Assembly: GCF_001584325.1 (NCBI RefSeq)
Contig: NZ_LSAZ01000017.1
Coordinates: 1 to 64,000 of the forward strand
DNA length: 64,000 nt
DNA from: Bacillus nakamurai
GTDB taxonomy: Bacteria > Bacillota > Bacilli > Bacillales > Bacillaceae
Direction of reading: 5' to 3'
Of this stretch, positions 17,735-26,220 are shown one piece after another (the stretch's first letter is position 1; every line of letters starts with the position of its first letter). Position numbers and translations under genes: made by a program. The notes under the pieces were generated by a model. It did not search any database. It saw only the letters and a program-made list of their open reading frames with translations, and was not told where the DNA came from.

Positions 17735-19072
17735 TTAAGATTCTGCCGCCTTTACATCCTCCTCGACGGGATGCTTGCGGAAATAATAAAGCAGCACATA
17801 AATGACTGCGGCGGCCAAAATGGCATAAACCACTGTAAACAGAATAAACAGCATGCCGATTGAGCCCGTTGTCGTCACAACATCTGATGTTTTCAGCAGG
17901 TGGTAAATGACCCACGGCTGCCTGCCCGTACAAGCAAATATCCACCCGAACTCAATTCCGATTAAACTAAGCGGACCGGCTGTTAAAAATAAAATCAGCA
18001 GCCATGTCGGAAAGCTGTCTTTTTTTAAGATCTTTCTCCAAACAATGCCGATGACAGAGTACAGAATCAGCACCATGCCGATTCCGACCATTCCGTTAAA
18101 CAAAGTATGGATAAATAAAGGCGGCCATTCGTCTCGAGGGAATGCATTCAGTCCTTTGACGACGGTGTCAAAGCTGTTTGCCGCTAAAAAGCTTAAGGCC
18201 CACGGCACTTCTATCGCCCATTTCACCTTTTCTTCTTTTGCATCCGTAAAACCGCCGATCGCAAGCGGGGCATGTGATCTTGTTTCAAATAATCCTTCAG
18301 CGCCCGCAAGTTTTTCCGGCTGGTATTGGTAAAGGAGCTGGGCTGATTCGTGTCCGTTTAAGGAAGCGACAATGGAAAAAATGCCGCCGATCGTTAAAGC
18401 AAGCAGCAGCGCTTTCCGGTGAAAACGATAAACTTGTTCCTGCTTTCTCGTTCTCAGCATTTTATAGGCGGCTACTGACGCAACAATAAACGCGCCTGTC
18501 ATAAAAGCGGTCAGAACGACATGGCCTGCGGTGGTAAAAAAGCTCGGATTAAAAAACGCAGCCCACGGTTCAACGTCCGTTATTTTGCCGTTCAAAATTT
18601 TAAATCCGGCCGGCGTTCCTTCAAAGGCGTGGACATTTGTAATTAGGACGGCAGACGCCGCGGCGCCGATTAACACAAAAATAACGGCGATGATTCGCAT
18701 AGCCGGAGTCAGCCGGTCAGCGGCATATACATAAATGGACATAAACAGCGCCTCGATAAAAAACGCGTAGATTTCAATCTGAAACGGAAGTGACATGACT
18801 CTGCCGATGACTTCCATAAATCCCGGCCATAACAAGGCGAGCTGTGTTCCCGCAATCGTTCCGGTCGGAATCGCCACGCCCAGCAACACGGCCTGCGCCT
18901 TTGTCCATCTTTTCGCCATAATGGCATAGTGCGGATCTTTTGTTTTTTGGTAAATCAATTCAGCCATTAAAATCATAAGAGGCAAACCTACCCCTAAAGT
19001 CGCGAAAATAATATGAAAGCCCATGGTTGTCCCGAACAGGCTTCTGGCTAACACTAAATCATCCACGATCAT
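17735..19072 (-). CDS. ythA: cytochrome bd-type oxidase subunit I YthA
   Basis: CydA-family quinol oxidase subunit (445 residues) that reduces O2 to water with menaquinol at the membrane. Expected haem ligands are visible: His20 in TTMGFHIIFATLGVG, and a His and Met in the later membrane segments. The Q-loop is short, as in the cyanide-insensitive CioA-like type. About nine membrane segments are predicted. AAGGCGG lies 4 bases before the ATG at 19072. First gene of ythAB. Its quinol would come from the men pathway encoded upstream. Confidence 0.93.
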   Translation of the reverse strand: MIVDDLVLARSLFGTTMGFHIIFATLGVGLPLMILMAELIYQKTKDPHYAIMAKRWTKAQAVLLGVAIPTGTIAGTQLALLWPGFMEVIGRVMSLPFQIEIYAFFIEALFMSIYVYAADRLTPAMRIIAVIFVLIGAAASAVLITNVHAFEGTPAGFKILNGKITDVEPWAAFFNPSFFTTAGHVVLTAFMTGAFIVASVAAYKMLRTRKQEQVYRFHRKALLLALTIGGIFSIVASLNGHESAQLLYQYQPEKLAGAEGLFETRSHAPLAIGGFTDAKEEKVKWAIEVPWALSFLAANSFDTVVKGLNAFPRDEWPPLFIHTLFNGMVGIGMVLILYSVIGIVWRKILKKDSFPTWLLILFLTAGPLSLIGIEFGWIFACTGRQPWVIYHLLKTSDVVTTTGSIGMLFILFTVVYAILAAAVIYVLLYYFRKHPVEEDVKAAES

Positions 19073-19196
19073 AAACCGCCTTTCTGAATTACCGTTTTAT
19101 GTAATGTGGTTATATTATTTGCCGAAGCTATTAGATTATTCTTCTTATTCCAGAATTGTGCAGGGTTTAGAAATCTGCGGATAGGGGCATATATGA

Positions 19197-19246
19197 TTGA
19201 CAAAGGCCTATCAAAGGTATAGAATAAAACGCAATTATTACGATTT
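19197..19246 (+). promoter_or_regulatory. rpmE2 promoter with Zur box
   Basis: TTGACA (19197-19202), a 17-bp spacer and TAGAAT (19220-19225). At 19226-19246 a 21-bp sequence ending ATTATTACGATTT differs from the Zur operator AAATCGTAAT-N-ATTACGATTT at two positions of the left arm. The box sits on the expected transcription start, so zinc-loaded Zur would block initiation. Confidence 0.88.
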
Positions 19247-19263
19247 GAGAAAGGGAGATCAAC

Positions 19264-19512
19264 ATGAAAAAAGACATCCATCCGGATAATCATCAAGTGA
19301 TTTTTCAAGATGTAAATAGCGGCTACCGTTTTTTAAGCCGTTCAACAAGAACATCCGAGGAAACTGCCCAGTGGGAAGACGGGAACACATACCCGGTGAT
19401 TAAAGTAGAGGTCAGCTCAGATACGCATCCATTTTATACGGGCCGGCAAAAATTCAACGAAAAAGGCGGAAGAGTGGAACAGTTTAACAAAAGATACAAT
19501 ATGGGAAAATGA
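19264..19512 (+). CDS. rpmE2: zinc-independent ribosomal protein L31 type B
   Basis: An 82-residue L31 paralogue (YtiA of B. subtilis). It begins [20 protein letters not shown] and has no cysteines, whereas the ordinary L31 carries a zinc-binding Cys set. Known role: when zinc is scarce it is derepressed, displaces zinc L31 from ribosomes and frees zinc. The Zur box directly upstream agrees. AAAGGGAG lies 6 bases before the ATG. It is monocistronic with its own terminator. Confidence 0.95.
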   Translation: MKKDIHPDNHQVIFQDVNSGYRFLSRSTRTSEETAQWEDGNTYPVIKVEVSSDTHPFYTGRQKFNEKGGRVEQFNKRYNMGK

Positions 19513-19541
19513 GACAAGCCCCGGCGGTTTGTCTTTTTTTA
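19512..19541 (+). terminator. terminator of rpmE2
   Basis: Stem AGACAAGCC/GGTTTGTCT, loop CCGGC, then seven T. Confidence 0.9.
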
Positions 19542-19637
19542 TTGAACGCCTGTTACTTTTTCATCAAGTCCCGGGCGTGACGAAAAGCCGTGCCCTATGT
19601 TATATTGGGTATAAAAAAGCAGAAGGGAAACACCAGG

Positions 19638-20207
19638 ATGAGTCTTCTAAATGATATCTTACAATTTAATGAGCAGTTCATTGAAAAGAAAGATTATGAA
19701 AAATATCAAACCTCTAAATTCCCTGATAAAAAGATGGCGATTTTGTCCTGTATGGACACCCGTCTCGTAGAATTGCTGCCGCATGCGATGAACATGCGAA
19801 ACGGTGATGTGAAAATTATTAAAAGTGCGGGCGCGCTCGTTTCCCACCCATTCGGGAGCATTATGCGGAGCCTTTTGGTCGCCGTTTATGAGTTAAACGC
19901 AGATGAAGTCTGCGTTATCGGCCACCATGATTGCGGAATGAGCAAAATTAACAGCGAGGATATGCTCGGTAAAATCGTTGAGCGGGGCATTCCGAAAGAG
20001 CGGATCGACATGCTGAAGCACTCAGGCGTCGACCTTGATCAGTGGCTGAAAAGCTTTGATTCTGTAGAAGCAAGCGTCACGGACAGTGTAAACGTCATTA
20101 AAAATCATCCGCTTTTCCCTGATAATGTTCCGGTGCACGGCCTTGTGATTGATCCTGAAACCGGAAAACTTGATCTCGTTATCGACGGCTATCAACACAT
20201 GAACTAA
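19638..20207 (+). CDS. ytiB: beta-class carbonic anhydrase YtiB
   Basis: A 189-residue beta-carbonic anhydrase that interconverts CO2 and bicarbonate. Zinc ligands are seen in LSCMDTRL (Cys, with the Asp-Arg dyad) and GHHDCGM (His and Cys). An in-frame upstream ATG at 19590 has no ribosome site. AGAAGGG before the ATG at 19638 sets the start. The stop codon overlaps the convergent yidD stop by 2 nt, so the two transcripts run into one another. Confidence 0.92.
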   Translation: MSLLNDILQFNEQFIEKKDYEKYQTSKFPDKKMAILSCMDTRLVELLPHAMNMRNGDVKIIKSAGALVSHPFGSIMRSLLVAVYELNADEVCVIGHHDCGMSKINSEDMLGKIVERGIPKERIDMLKHSGVDLDQWLKSFDSVEASVTDSVNVIKNHPLFPDNVPVHGLVIDPETGKLDLVIDGYQHMN

Positions 20208-20431
20208 TTATTTCGTTTTTTTTCAGGTACGGGATCAACGCCGCCCGGATGAAGCGGGTGGCACTTCAAAATACGTTTCAGCGTCAGCCATCCTCCTTTT
20301 ACCGCGCCGTGTGTCTTTATGGCTTCAATTCCGTATTGTGAACACGTCGGGTAAAAGCGGCATGACGGCGGCGTCAGAGGAGAAATGAATTTTTGGTATC
20401 CGCGAATTATGGCGATAAATAAGGTTTTCAT
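20204..20431 (-). CDS. ytjA: membrane protein insertion efficiency factor YidD (YtjA)
   Basis: A 75-residue YidD-family protein. The amphipathic N-terminus ([18 protein letters not shown]) is followed by the conserved C-R-F-Y-P-T-C-S-Y core and a [13 protein letters not shown] ending. Family members sit at the inner face of the membrane and assist YidC-dependent insertion. AAAGGGG lies 8 bases before the ATG. It is transcribed towards ytiB and stops inside it. Confidence 0.93.
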   Translation of the reverse strand: MKTLFIAIIRGYQKFISPLTPPSCRFYPTCSQYGIEAIKTHGAVKGGWLTLKRILKCHPLHPGGVDPVPEKKRNN

Positions 20432-20512
20432 CGTAAAGCCCCTTTCTGATGTTAGTATAGAAAAAAAAACTCAGATTGAAAAGCTTCTGCCATAATTCTG
20501 ATCGGAAAACTG

Positions 20513-20521
20513 TGTTATAAT
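20513..20521 (+). promoter_or_regulatory. extended -10 promoter of luxS
   Basis: TGT-TATAAT, an extended -10, lies 32 bases before the luxS start. No good -35 is seen at 17 bp. Confidence 0.65.
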
Positions 20522-20552
20522 AGGTGCATATTCTAAAAAAGGGAGTGCCATT

Positions 20553-21026
20553 ATGCCTTCAGTAGAAAGTTTTGAGCTTGACCATGATGCGGTTGTGGCT
20601 CCGTATGTAAGACATTGCGGAGTGCATAAAGTCGGAACAGACGGCGTCGTGAATAAATTTGACATCCGTTTCTGCCAGCCGAATAAACAGGCGATGAAGC
20701 CGGATACGATTCATACGCTTGAGCACTTGCTTGCGTTTACGATTCGTACACATTCTGAGAAATACGATCACTTCGACATCATTGATATTTCACCAATGGG
20801 CTGCCAAACAGGCTATTATCTCGTTGTCAGCGGCGAACCGACAGCAGAAGAAATTGTTGATTTGCTTGATGCGACGCTGAAAGAAGCCATTGATATTACG
20901 GAAATTCCCGCAGCCAATGAAAAACAGTGCGGACAGGCGAAGCTTCATGATTTAGAAGGCGCTAAACGCCTGATGCGCTTCTGGCTTTCACAGGATAAAG
21001 AGGAATTGCTGAAAGTGTTCGGATAA
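20553..21026 (+). CDS. luxS: S-ribosylhomocysteine lyase LuxS
   Basis: A 157-residue metalloenzyme that splits S-ribosylhomocysteine into homocysteine and DPD, the precursor of AI-2. The metal site is HTLEHLLA (His-x3-His) with Cys near residue 126 in [15 protein letters not shown], and the catalytic Cys84 is in PMGCQTGYY. It belongs to the activated methyl cycle with MetK, encoded 9 kb downstream. Monocistronic, with terminator. AAAGGGAG precedes the ATG. Confidence 0.97.
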   Translation: MPSVESFELDHDAVVAPYVRHCGVHKVGTDGVVNKFDIRFCQPNKQAMKPDTIHTLEHLLAFTIRTHSEKYDHFDIIDISPMGCQTGYYLVVSGEPTAEEIVDLLDATLKEAIDITEIPAANEKQCGQAKLHDLEGAKRLMRFWLSQDKEELLKVFG

Positions 21027-21033
21027 CAAAGTA

Positions 21034-21066
21034 AGCCTTTTTGCTTCAGTGCAAAAGGGCTTTTTT
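21034..21066 (+). terminator. terminator of luxS
   Basis: Stem AGCCTTTTTGC/GCAAAAGGGCT with one G-U pair, followed by T6. Confidence 0.9.
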
Positions 21067-21141
21067 ACATATTTCTAAAAAATGTCACAACTTTTGTGTA
21101 AGCGTTTGCTAAAATGGAAGCAAACAAGAAGGAGTGATTGG

Positions 21142-21585
21142 ATGAAACGAGCGGTATTGGCAGGAATGTGCGGTATGGTATTTCTTTTATCTTCTTGCGG
21201 CGGCGGTTCGGATAAAACTGCCGCAACTGATGAGCCTAAAGCGCTGGAGGTCAAGCTTACGGGGCCAAAAACGGTGAAGCCGCATGAAAAAGCGGAATAT
21301 CAGGCAGATGTTTTTTATGGGGACGAGCGCGTCACAGATGCGGACGAAGTCATGTTTGAAGTATGGAAAGAAGGAAAGAAAGGCAGCAGTAAAACAAGCA
21401 AGGCCAAGGAGGAAAACGGGGCGTATCATTTACGGACTGAATTCGAAGAAGAAGGCGTATACACGATTCAATCCCACGTTACGGCAAAAAAACAGCACAA
21501 CATGCCGACTCTGAATGTGCGTGTCGGAAATGCTGAGCCTGCCGGTGATTCCTCCGGCCAAGAGAAACAGACGCACCATCATTAA
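21142..21585 (+). CDS. ytkA: YtkA-like lipoprotein
   Basis: A 147-residue exported lipoprotein. The signal MKRAVLAGMCGMVFLLSSCGG ends in a lipobox with Cys19. The mature part is a small beta-sandwich of the YtkA/FixH-like type (LEVKLTGPKTVKPHEKAEYQ, later HVTAKKQHNMP) with a His-containing C-terminus ending THHH. The frame is open to 21082, but AAGGAGTG before the ATG at 21142 fixes the start. Substrate or partner unknown; the histidines and methionine hint at metal, which is inference. It ends 4 nt inside the convergent ytzI gene. Confidence 0.85.
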   Translation: MKRAVLAGMCGMVFLLSSCGGGSDKTAATDEPKALEVKLTGPKTVKPHEKAEYQADVFYGDERVTDADEVMFEVWKEGKKGSSKTSKAKEENGAYHLRTEFEEEGVYTIQSHVTAKKQHNMPTLNVRVGNAEPAGDSSGQEKQTHHH

Positions 21586-21731
21586 TGTTTGTCTTTCTGT
21601 GAGAAGCCGTTTGGCGCGTTTCGCGGCGGATCAATCGTATGCTTTACGTTATAGGCCTTTACGGTCGACCAGATGGATAACAACAGGACGGCAAGCACGA
21701 TAACGATGCCGAAGCTTAAAAGAAGCAGCAT
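21582..21731 (-). CDS. ytzI: YtzI-like small membrane protein
   Basis: A 49-residue protein from the ATG at 21731 behind AAAAGGAGGG. One hydrophobic helix (LLLLSFGIVIVLAVLLLSIW) is followed by a polar tail, YNVKHTIDPPRNAPNG, ending SQKDKH. Single-span, probably N-out. Size and place beside ytkA match the B. subtilis ytzI gene as I recall it. Function unknown. Its stop overlaps the ytkA stop. Confidence 0.75.
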   Translation of the reverse strand: MLLLLSFGIVIVLAVLLLSIWSTVKAYNVKHTIDPPRNAPNGFSQKDKH

Positions 21732-21799
21732 AATATCCCTCCTTTTTAACAAATGATAACATATTTTCCAGTCAGATGATCAAGGGGCTGAAATTTTAT

Positions 21800-21825
21800 G
21801 TTTTGGCGGACGATAAAAAGGGTAT
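21800..21825 (+). promoter_or_regulatory. sigma-B-type promoter of dps
   Basis: GTTTTG, 14 bp, GGGTAT. This fits the general stress consensus GTTTAA-N12-15-GGGTAT and lies 32 bases before dps. B. subtilis dps is a known sigma-B gene. Confidence 0.85.
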
Positions 21826-21857
21826 ATCAATAGTAAACCATAAGGAGGAAGATAAGA

Positions 21858-22295
21858 ATGTCAGAAAAATTATTGAATGCAGTCAATAAACAAGTCGCAA
21901 ACTGGACGGTCATGTATGTGAAATTACATAATTTTCATTGGTATGTAAAAGGGAAGGACTTCTTCACACTGCACGAAAAATTTGAAGAGTTGTATAACGA
22001 ATCCGCTACTTATATTGATGATCTGGCAGAACGCCTTTTAGCATTAAACGGCAAGCCGATCGGCACAATGACTGAATCGCTGAAGACGGCGTCCGTAAAA
22101 GAAGCGGAAGGCAATGAGAGCGCCGAGCAAATGGTGCAAAGCATATATGATGATTTCTCTGTTATCGCAGAGGAGCTGAAAAGCGGCATGGATCTTGCCG
22201 ATGAGGTGGGAGACGAAACAACGGGGGATATGCTGCTTGCAATCCACCAGAATATTGAAAAGCATAACTGGATGTTAAAAGCGTATTTAGGATAA
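21858..22295 (+). CDS. dps: DNA-protecting ferritin-like protein Dps
   Basis: A 145-residue mini-ferritin (YtkB) that stores iron and shields DNA in stressed or stationary cells as a dodecamer. The intersubunit ferroxidase site is seen as [24 protein letters not shown], with the His, Asp and Glu ligands in order. The C-terminus [13 protein letters not shown] is typical. AAGGAGGAAG precedes the ATG. Single gene with sigma-B-type promoter and terminator. Confidence 0.95.
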   Translation: MSEKLLNAVNKQVANWTVMYVKLHNFHWYVKGKDFFTLHEKFEELYNESATYIDDLAERLLALNGKPIGTMTESLKTASVKEAEGNESAEQMVQSIYDDFSVIAEELKSGMDLADEVGDETTGDMLLAIHQNIEKHNWMLKAYLG

Positions 22296-22302
22296 CATGA
22301 TG

Positions 22303-22336
22303 AAAGACCGGGGCTTTACGGCGTCCGGTCTTTTAT
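22303..22336 (+). terminator. terminator of dps
   Basis: Stem AAAGACCGG/CCGGTCTTT with T4. Confidence 0.88.
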
Positions 22337-22432
22337 CTGTCTGCCCGCGGGAGGTGTTGTCCATTTTTCTGAAATATACAGTCCGTTCCTCCTCCTTTTC
22401 ATACAATAAGGTAAGTCCGTTTCTGTGAAAGG

Positions 22433-22849
22433 ATGTTGGAACAAGTGGGCAAAGACTTTGGCATCTTTTCGTTTTTTGCAGTCGTCGTGTCAGCAGCGGG
22501 GTTTTTCTTCGGCGGTTTTCAATATTCGTTTCTCATTTTGTTATCGTTAATGGCAATTGAATATATCAGTACAAGCTTAAAGGATACCATTTTACATCAG
22601 TTGACCGCGAAAAAGCTTTTTGCTCGGCTGGTCAAAAAAATTGTGACCTTGGCATTAATCTCAGTTTGCCATTTTTTTGATCAGCTGCTGACTACTGAGG
22701 GTTCAATCCGTAATTTAGCCATCATGTTTTATATTTTATATGAATCGGTGCAAATTGTGATTACGGCAAGTTCGCTTGGTATTCCGGTTCCGCAAGTGCT
22801 TGTCGATCTTTTAGACGCCTTGAAAAATAAATTCAAGCGCAAACCGTAA
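22433..22849 (+). CDS. ytkC: YtkC, phage-holin-family membrane protein
   Basis: A 138-residue protein with three or four hydrophobic segments (FSFFAVVVSAAGFFFGG, FLILLSLMAIEYIS, and two around 70-115) and a basic tail KNKFKRKP. It fits the toxin-secretion/phage-lysis holin family. There is no phage context and no lysin gene nearby, so it is a chromosomal holin-like protein of unknown role. The start is uncertain: GAAAGG abuts the ATG at 22433 with no spacing, while the GTG at 22445 has better spacing and would give 134 residues. Confidence 0.8.
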   Translation: MLEQVGKDFGIFSFFAVVVSAAGFFFGGFQYSFLILLSLMAIEYISTSLKDTILHQLTAKKLFARLVKKIVTLALISVCHFFDQLLTTEGSIRNLAIMFYILYESVQIVITASSLGIPVPQVLVDLLDALKNKFKRKP

Positions 22850-22932
22850 CATTTGCCGCGCTGGAGGCCATACTAGGGTATGATGGTTTTCCTCTGAATT
22901 TTTGATAAAGGGCTTCCGATCAAACGCAACTG

Positions 22933-22941
22933 TGGTATGAT
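22933..22941 (+). promoter_or_regulatory. extended -10 upstream of ytkD
   Basis: TGG-TATGAT fits an extended -10 element, 38 bases before the ytkD start. The -35 region is poor. Confidence 0.45.
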
Positions 22942-22979
22942 GTATGGAAGATACGAAGGAACGGATTAGAGGGATAAAC

Positions 22980-23456
22980 ATGTACGAGTTTAAAGACTAC
23001 TATCAAAATACTGTTCAGCTCTCCTTTGAACACCAGCCTTTTTCAGACAGCCCGAAGCACGTGTGGGTCATTTGCCGCTACGGTGATAAGTGGCTCTTGA
23101 CTGAGCATGAAGACCGGGGCTTTGAATTTCCGGGCGGAAAAGTGGAGCCGATGGAATGTGCCGAGGAAGCGGCGCTGCGTGAGGTAAAGGAAGAGACCGG
23201 CGCGGCGGTAAGACATCTTCAGTACGTCGGGCAGTATAAAGTGCTCGGCAAAGAAAAGGTCATCGTTAAAAATATATACTTTGCCGATATCGAAAAGCTT
23301 GAAAAACAAGCCGATTACTTTGAGACGAAAGGCCCGGTGTTATTCAGCGAACTTCCGGACAATCTCCCGCGAAATAAAAAATTCAGCTTTATTATGAAAG
23401 ATTCAGTGCTTCCGATCAGTTTGAAAAAGCTGAAACGGGACGGTTTATTTGAATAA
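22980..23456 (+). CDS. ytkD: Nudix hydrolase YtkD
   Basis: A 158-residue Nudix protein, an antimutator-type nucleoside triphosphate pyrophosphohydrolase in B. subtilis (8-oxo-dGTP and other NTPs). The Nudix box runs from GGKVEPMECAEEAAL to REVKEETGA with all conserved residues. The start at 22980 follows GAGGGAT; an in-frame ATG at 22944 lies within the promoter region and has no ribosome site. Monocistronic, convergent with ytlD. Confidence 0.93.
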   Translation: MYEFKDYYQNTVQLSFEHQPFSDSPKHVWVICRYGDKWLLTEHEDRGFEFPGGKVEPMECAEEAALREVKEETGAAVRHLQYVGQYKVLGKEKVIVKNIYFADIEKLEKQADYFETKGPVLFSELPDNLPRNKKFSFIMKDSVLPISLKKLKRDGLFE

Positions 23457-23465
23457 TGAAAAACG

Positions 23466-23500
23466 AAGACCCGGCGTCACCGCGCGGGCCTTTTTTATAT
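23466..23500. terminator. bidirectional terminator between ytkD and ytlD
   Basis: GC-rich imperfect stem (CCCG..CG/CG..CGGG) followed by CCTTTTTT on the plus strand; the minus strand has a shorter T tract. Confidence 0.6.
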
Positions 23501-24307
23501 TCTGCCTTTCGTCCATTTTCTTTCTAACAGCTCTACCACCTGATACATTAGTGTCGCAAAAATCGCGATAATCAAAAGGCTTAAGAATACGAGTGTAAAA
23601 TTAAAGACTTGGAATCCATAAATAATCATATAACCCAAACCTTTTTCGGAGACGAGAAACTCACCGACAATGACGCCGACCCATGATAAGCCGACATTCA
23701 CCTTCAGCGTTGAAATAATCGCGGGGGAGCACGCCGGCAAAATCACCTCTTTAAAAATGACACATTTTTTTGCGCCGAATGTTTTCATCACCTTAATATA
23801 ATTTTCATCCACTTCCTGAAATGCCGTAAACACGACGATTGTGGTGATAATGACACTGATTACGGCTCCCATGGCGACAATGCTCGTGAAACTAGGCCCG
23901 AGTGCGACGATCAGGATCGGTCCGAGCGCGACCTTCGGCATCGCGTTTAAAATGACGAGGTACGGATCTAAAATCCGGGCGAGCCGGTTTGACCACCATA
24001 AAAGAGCGGCGAGGCAGGTGCCGAGCAGCGTTCCGAGCAAAAAGCCGAGAACGGTTTCTCCTAAGGTGACGCCGATATGCGCAGCGAGTGATCCGTCCGT
24101 GATTTTTTGAACCAGAAGTTTCCAAACGGCAGAAGGCGAGCTGAAGATTAACGGATCAATCCAGCCTGCTTTGCTTGATATCTCCCATCCGGCAAAAAAG
24201 ATGACAAAGATGGCCGCCTGATACACACGGATATGGCGTTTTTCTTTTTTATGTTTTTTCTTAAACTGCTGATGAAGCTGTTCAATATTCCCGCTGCTGT
24301 TTTTCAA
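23495..24307 (-). CDS. ytlD: ABC transporter permease YtlD (SsuC/TauC type)
   Basis: A 270-residue inner-membrane permease of the nitrate/sulfonate/pyrimidine-precursor uptake family. It has six hydrophobic segments, with the ATPase-contact EAA loop around [21 protein letters not shown] start at 24307 with GGAGCTG upstream; it overlaps ytlC by 26 nt. It forms an importer with YtlC and YtlA. The substrate is not evident from sequence. Confidence 0.88.
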   Translation of the reverse strand: MKNSSGNIEQLHQQFKKKHKKEKRHIRVYQAAIFVIFFAGWEISSKAGWIDPLIFSSPSAVWKLLVQKITDGSLAAHIGVTLGETVLGFLLGTLLGTCLAALLWWSNRLARILDPYLVILNAMPKVALGPILIVALGPSFTSIVAMGAVISVIITTIVVFTAFQEVDENYIKVMKTFGAKKCVIFKEVILPACSPAIISTLKVNVGLSWVGVIVGEFLVSEKGLGYMIIYGFQVFNFTLVFLSLLIIAIFATLMYQVVELLERKWTKGRI

Positions 24308-25064
24308 GGGAATTCAGCTCCTTCCATATGGTTTGAAACAGCGGCTGGAAGGCCGGGTCTTGGCGTGCGTCAAACGGGTCTAATGCAGCTAATTCTTTAG
24401 GTACGTTGAATATTTGATGGATGGTGCCCGGCTGATTTGAAAATAAGTAGATGGTATCGCTCATCGCGATGGCTTCGCCGATATCATGAGTCACAAGGAC
24501 AGCTGTTTTTTGAAAATCTTTTAACGTCCGGAACACAAGATTTTCAAGAGAGAGCTTCGTTTGGAAGTCAAGTGCGGAAAAGGGTTCATCAAGAAGTAAA
24601 AGGCTCGGATTCGACGCAAGGGTTCTGGTAAGGGCCGCCCGCTGCCGCATTCCGCCTGAAAGCTCTTTCGGATATTTCTTTTCGACGCCGATTAATCCAA
24701 GCTCAGGAAGGAGGCCGAGAACCTCTGCTCTTTTTTCTTCCGTTAATGTCTTGGAAATGCGTAACCCGAGCAGCACATTTTCCTCAATTGATTTCCAAGG
24801 AAATAAATAATCCTGCTGAAGCATATAGCCGATATGATGCTCTTTATGATTCGGCACACTCCCTTCAATCAGCACTTGGCCTTCTGCGGGAGGGATAAGA
24901 CCGGCAATAATCGATAAGAGCGTTGTTTTTCCGCATCCGCTCGGCCCGAGAAAGGAGATGAAGTCTCCTTTTTCAATCTGGAAATGTATATCCTTTACGG
25001 CGGTTGTTTTTTCTTTCAGCGAGAAATAAGTATGAGTTACATGATCTACATGTAAAAAAGGCAT
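24282..25064 (-). CDS. ytlC: ABC transporter ATPase YtlC (SsuB/TauB type)
   Basis: A 260-residue ATPase. Walker A is [12 protein letters not shown], the signature is [13 protein letters not shown], Walker B is [12 protein letters not shown] and the switch is VTHDIGEA. The Q-loop [11 protein letters not shown] is typical of sulfonate, nitrate and HMP importers. AGGAGG overlapping the ytlA end drives its ATG. Middle gene of ytlA-C-D. Confidence 0.9.
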   Translation of the reverse strand: MPFLHVDHVTHTYFSLKEKTTAVKDIHFQIEKGDFISFLGPSGCGKTTLLSIIAGLIPPAEGQVLIEGSVPNHKEHHIGYMLQQDYLFPWKSIEENVLLGLRISKTLTEEKRAEVLGLLPELGLIGVEKKYPKELSGGMRQRAALTRTLASNPSLLLLDEPFSALDFQTKLSLENLVFRTLKDFQKTAVLVTHDIGEAIAMSDTIYLFSNQPGTIHQIFNVPKELAALDPFDARQDPAFQPLFQTIWKELNSLEKQQREY

Positions 25065-25074
25065 AATGGTCCTC

Positions 25075-26079
25075 CTATTGTTCTGAGGTGACTTTTTTGG
25101 CGATTTTTGTGTTTACCAGCTTGCTGTACGGAATATGTTTAGGGAGCTCCCCGGCTTCATCCATAATCGATTGGAGCTGTTCCCACTCGTCTTCTTGCAA
25201 AACGGGGTCAGAAGAGAATGATTTTTGTTTCTTATAGCGGTTTATCGAAGTTTCAATAATGGAAGGATCAGTATCTGTAAAGTCTTTTTGAATCGTTTTT
25301 GCAATGTCTTTGGCTGAATGGCTTTCCACCCATTGCTGAGCCTTGTAAATAGCCCGCGTGAATTTTTCCGCTGTGTTTTCGTTGTTCTTTAAATAGCTTT
25401 CTTTTGCCATAAAGGTTGTGTAGGGCATTCGGCCGGAAGCTTCCCCGAAGGAGGCGACGATATGGCCGATGCCTTCTTTTTCAAACAGTGAGGCCGTCGG
25501 TTCAAACAGCTGCACATAATCGCCGGTTCCTGACGCGAATGCGTTTGATATATTGGCAAAGTCAATGTTTTGAATAAGATCAATGTCCTTTTGCGGATCG
25601 ATATGATGTTTTTTCAGGGCGTATTCACCGGCCATTTGCGGCATGCCGCCTTTTCGCTGACCGAGAAATGTCTTTCCTTTTACATCGTCCCATTTGAATT
25701 GTTTCTCATCCTTTCTTGCAACGAGAAATGTCCCGTCTGTCTGTGTCAGCTGAGCAAAGTTAATGACAGGGTCCTTTGCTCCTTGCGCCTCTACATAAAT
25801 TGATGTTTCAGAACCGACTAATGCGATGTCTGATCCATTTGACAGCAGTGATGTCATCGTTTTGTCGCCGCCCCATGTCGTATTGACGGTGACAAGAAGC
25901 CCTTCTTTTTTAAAGAAGCCCTTTGCTTTAGCGACATACAAAGGTGTATAAAAGATAGAATGTGTGACTTCTGCCACCTTTACCTTTGTCAGACTTTCTT
26001 CCTGCTTGCAGGCCGGGAGCAAAAGAAGAAGAAAGGCGCATATGACGCAGGCGCAGCCCGTTTTGAGCCATTTGTTCAC
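25075..26079 (-). CDS. ytlA: ABC transporter substrate-binding lipoprotein YtlA (NMT1/SsuA-like)
   Basis: A 334-residue lipoprotein with signal peptide and lipobox LLPACKQEE. The mature chain opens LTKVKVAEVTHSIFYTPLYVAKAKGFF, the classic start of NMT1/THI5-like binding proteins (HMP, sulfonates, nitrate). It also has GGDKTMTSLLSNGSDIALVG. GTG start at 26079 behind AAGGAGG. First gene of the ytlACD importer. No riboswitch or recognisable operator is seen in the 141 nt upstream, so thiamine-precursor versus sulfonate uptake remains open. Confidence 0.88.
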   Translation of the reverse strand: MNKWLKTGCACVICAFLLLLLPACKQEESLTKVKVAEVTHSIFYTPLYVAKAKGFFKKEGLLVTVNTTWGGDKTMTSLLSNGSDIALVGSETSIYVEAQGAKDPVINFAQLTQTDGTFLVARKDEKQFKWDDVKGKTFLGQRKGGMPQMAGEYALKKHHIDPQKDIDLIQNIDFANISNAFASGTGDYVQLFEPTASLFEKEGIGHIVASFGEASGRMPYTTFMAKESYLKNNENTAEKFTRAIYKAQQWVESHSAKDIAKTIQKDFTDTDPSIIETSINRYKKQKSFSSDPVLQEDEWEQLQSIMDEAGELPKHIPYSKLVNTKIAKKVTSEQ

Positions 26080-26220
26080 GGTATAACCTCCTTGTGTTAA
26101 GCGTTAAAATAACCCTTTTTGCTTTACATATCGTATGATGGGTATAAAAAATGTGTGAGTGCCCATATTCAGGTTGGGAAAGAATAAAAAAACCGATAGT
26201 GACAAGGAGGCTTATTTGTT

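Noticed and set aside
17907-18332. 141-codon frame antisense to ythA
   Set aside because: Opposite a certain oxidase gene; no ribosome site. The apparent hydrophobicity mirrors the membrane spans of the real gene.
22433-22849. Holin-like ytkC as a sign of a prophage
   Set aside because: No lysin, integrase, structural or att-like sequence nearby. The gene is a conserved chromosomal holin-family member in this gene order.
26080-26220. TPP or other riboswitch upstream of ytlA
   Set aside because: I looked for the CTGAGA and ACCTGA core motifs of the thiamine aptamer in the minus-strand leader and did not find them.
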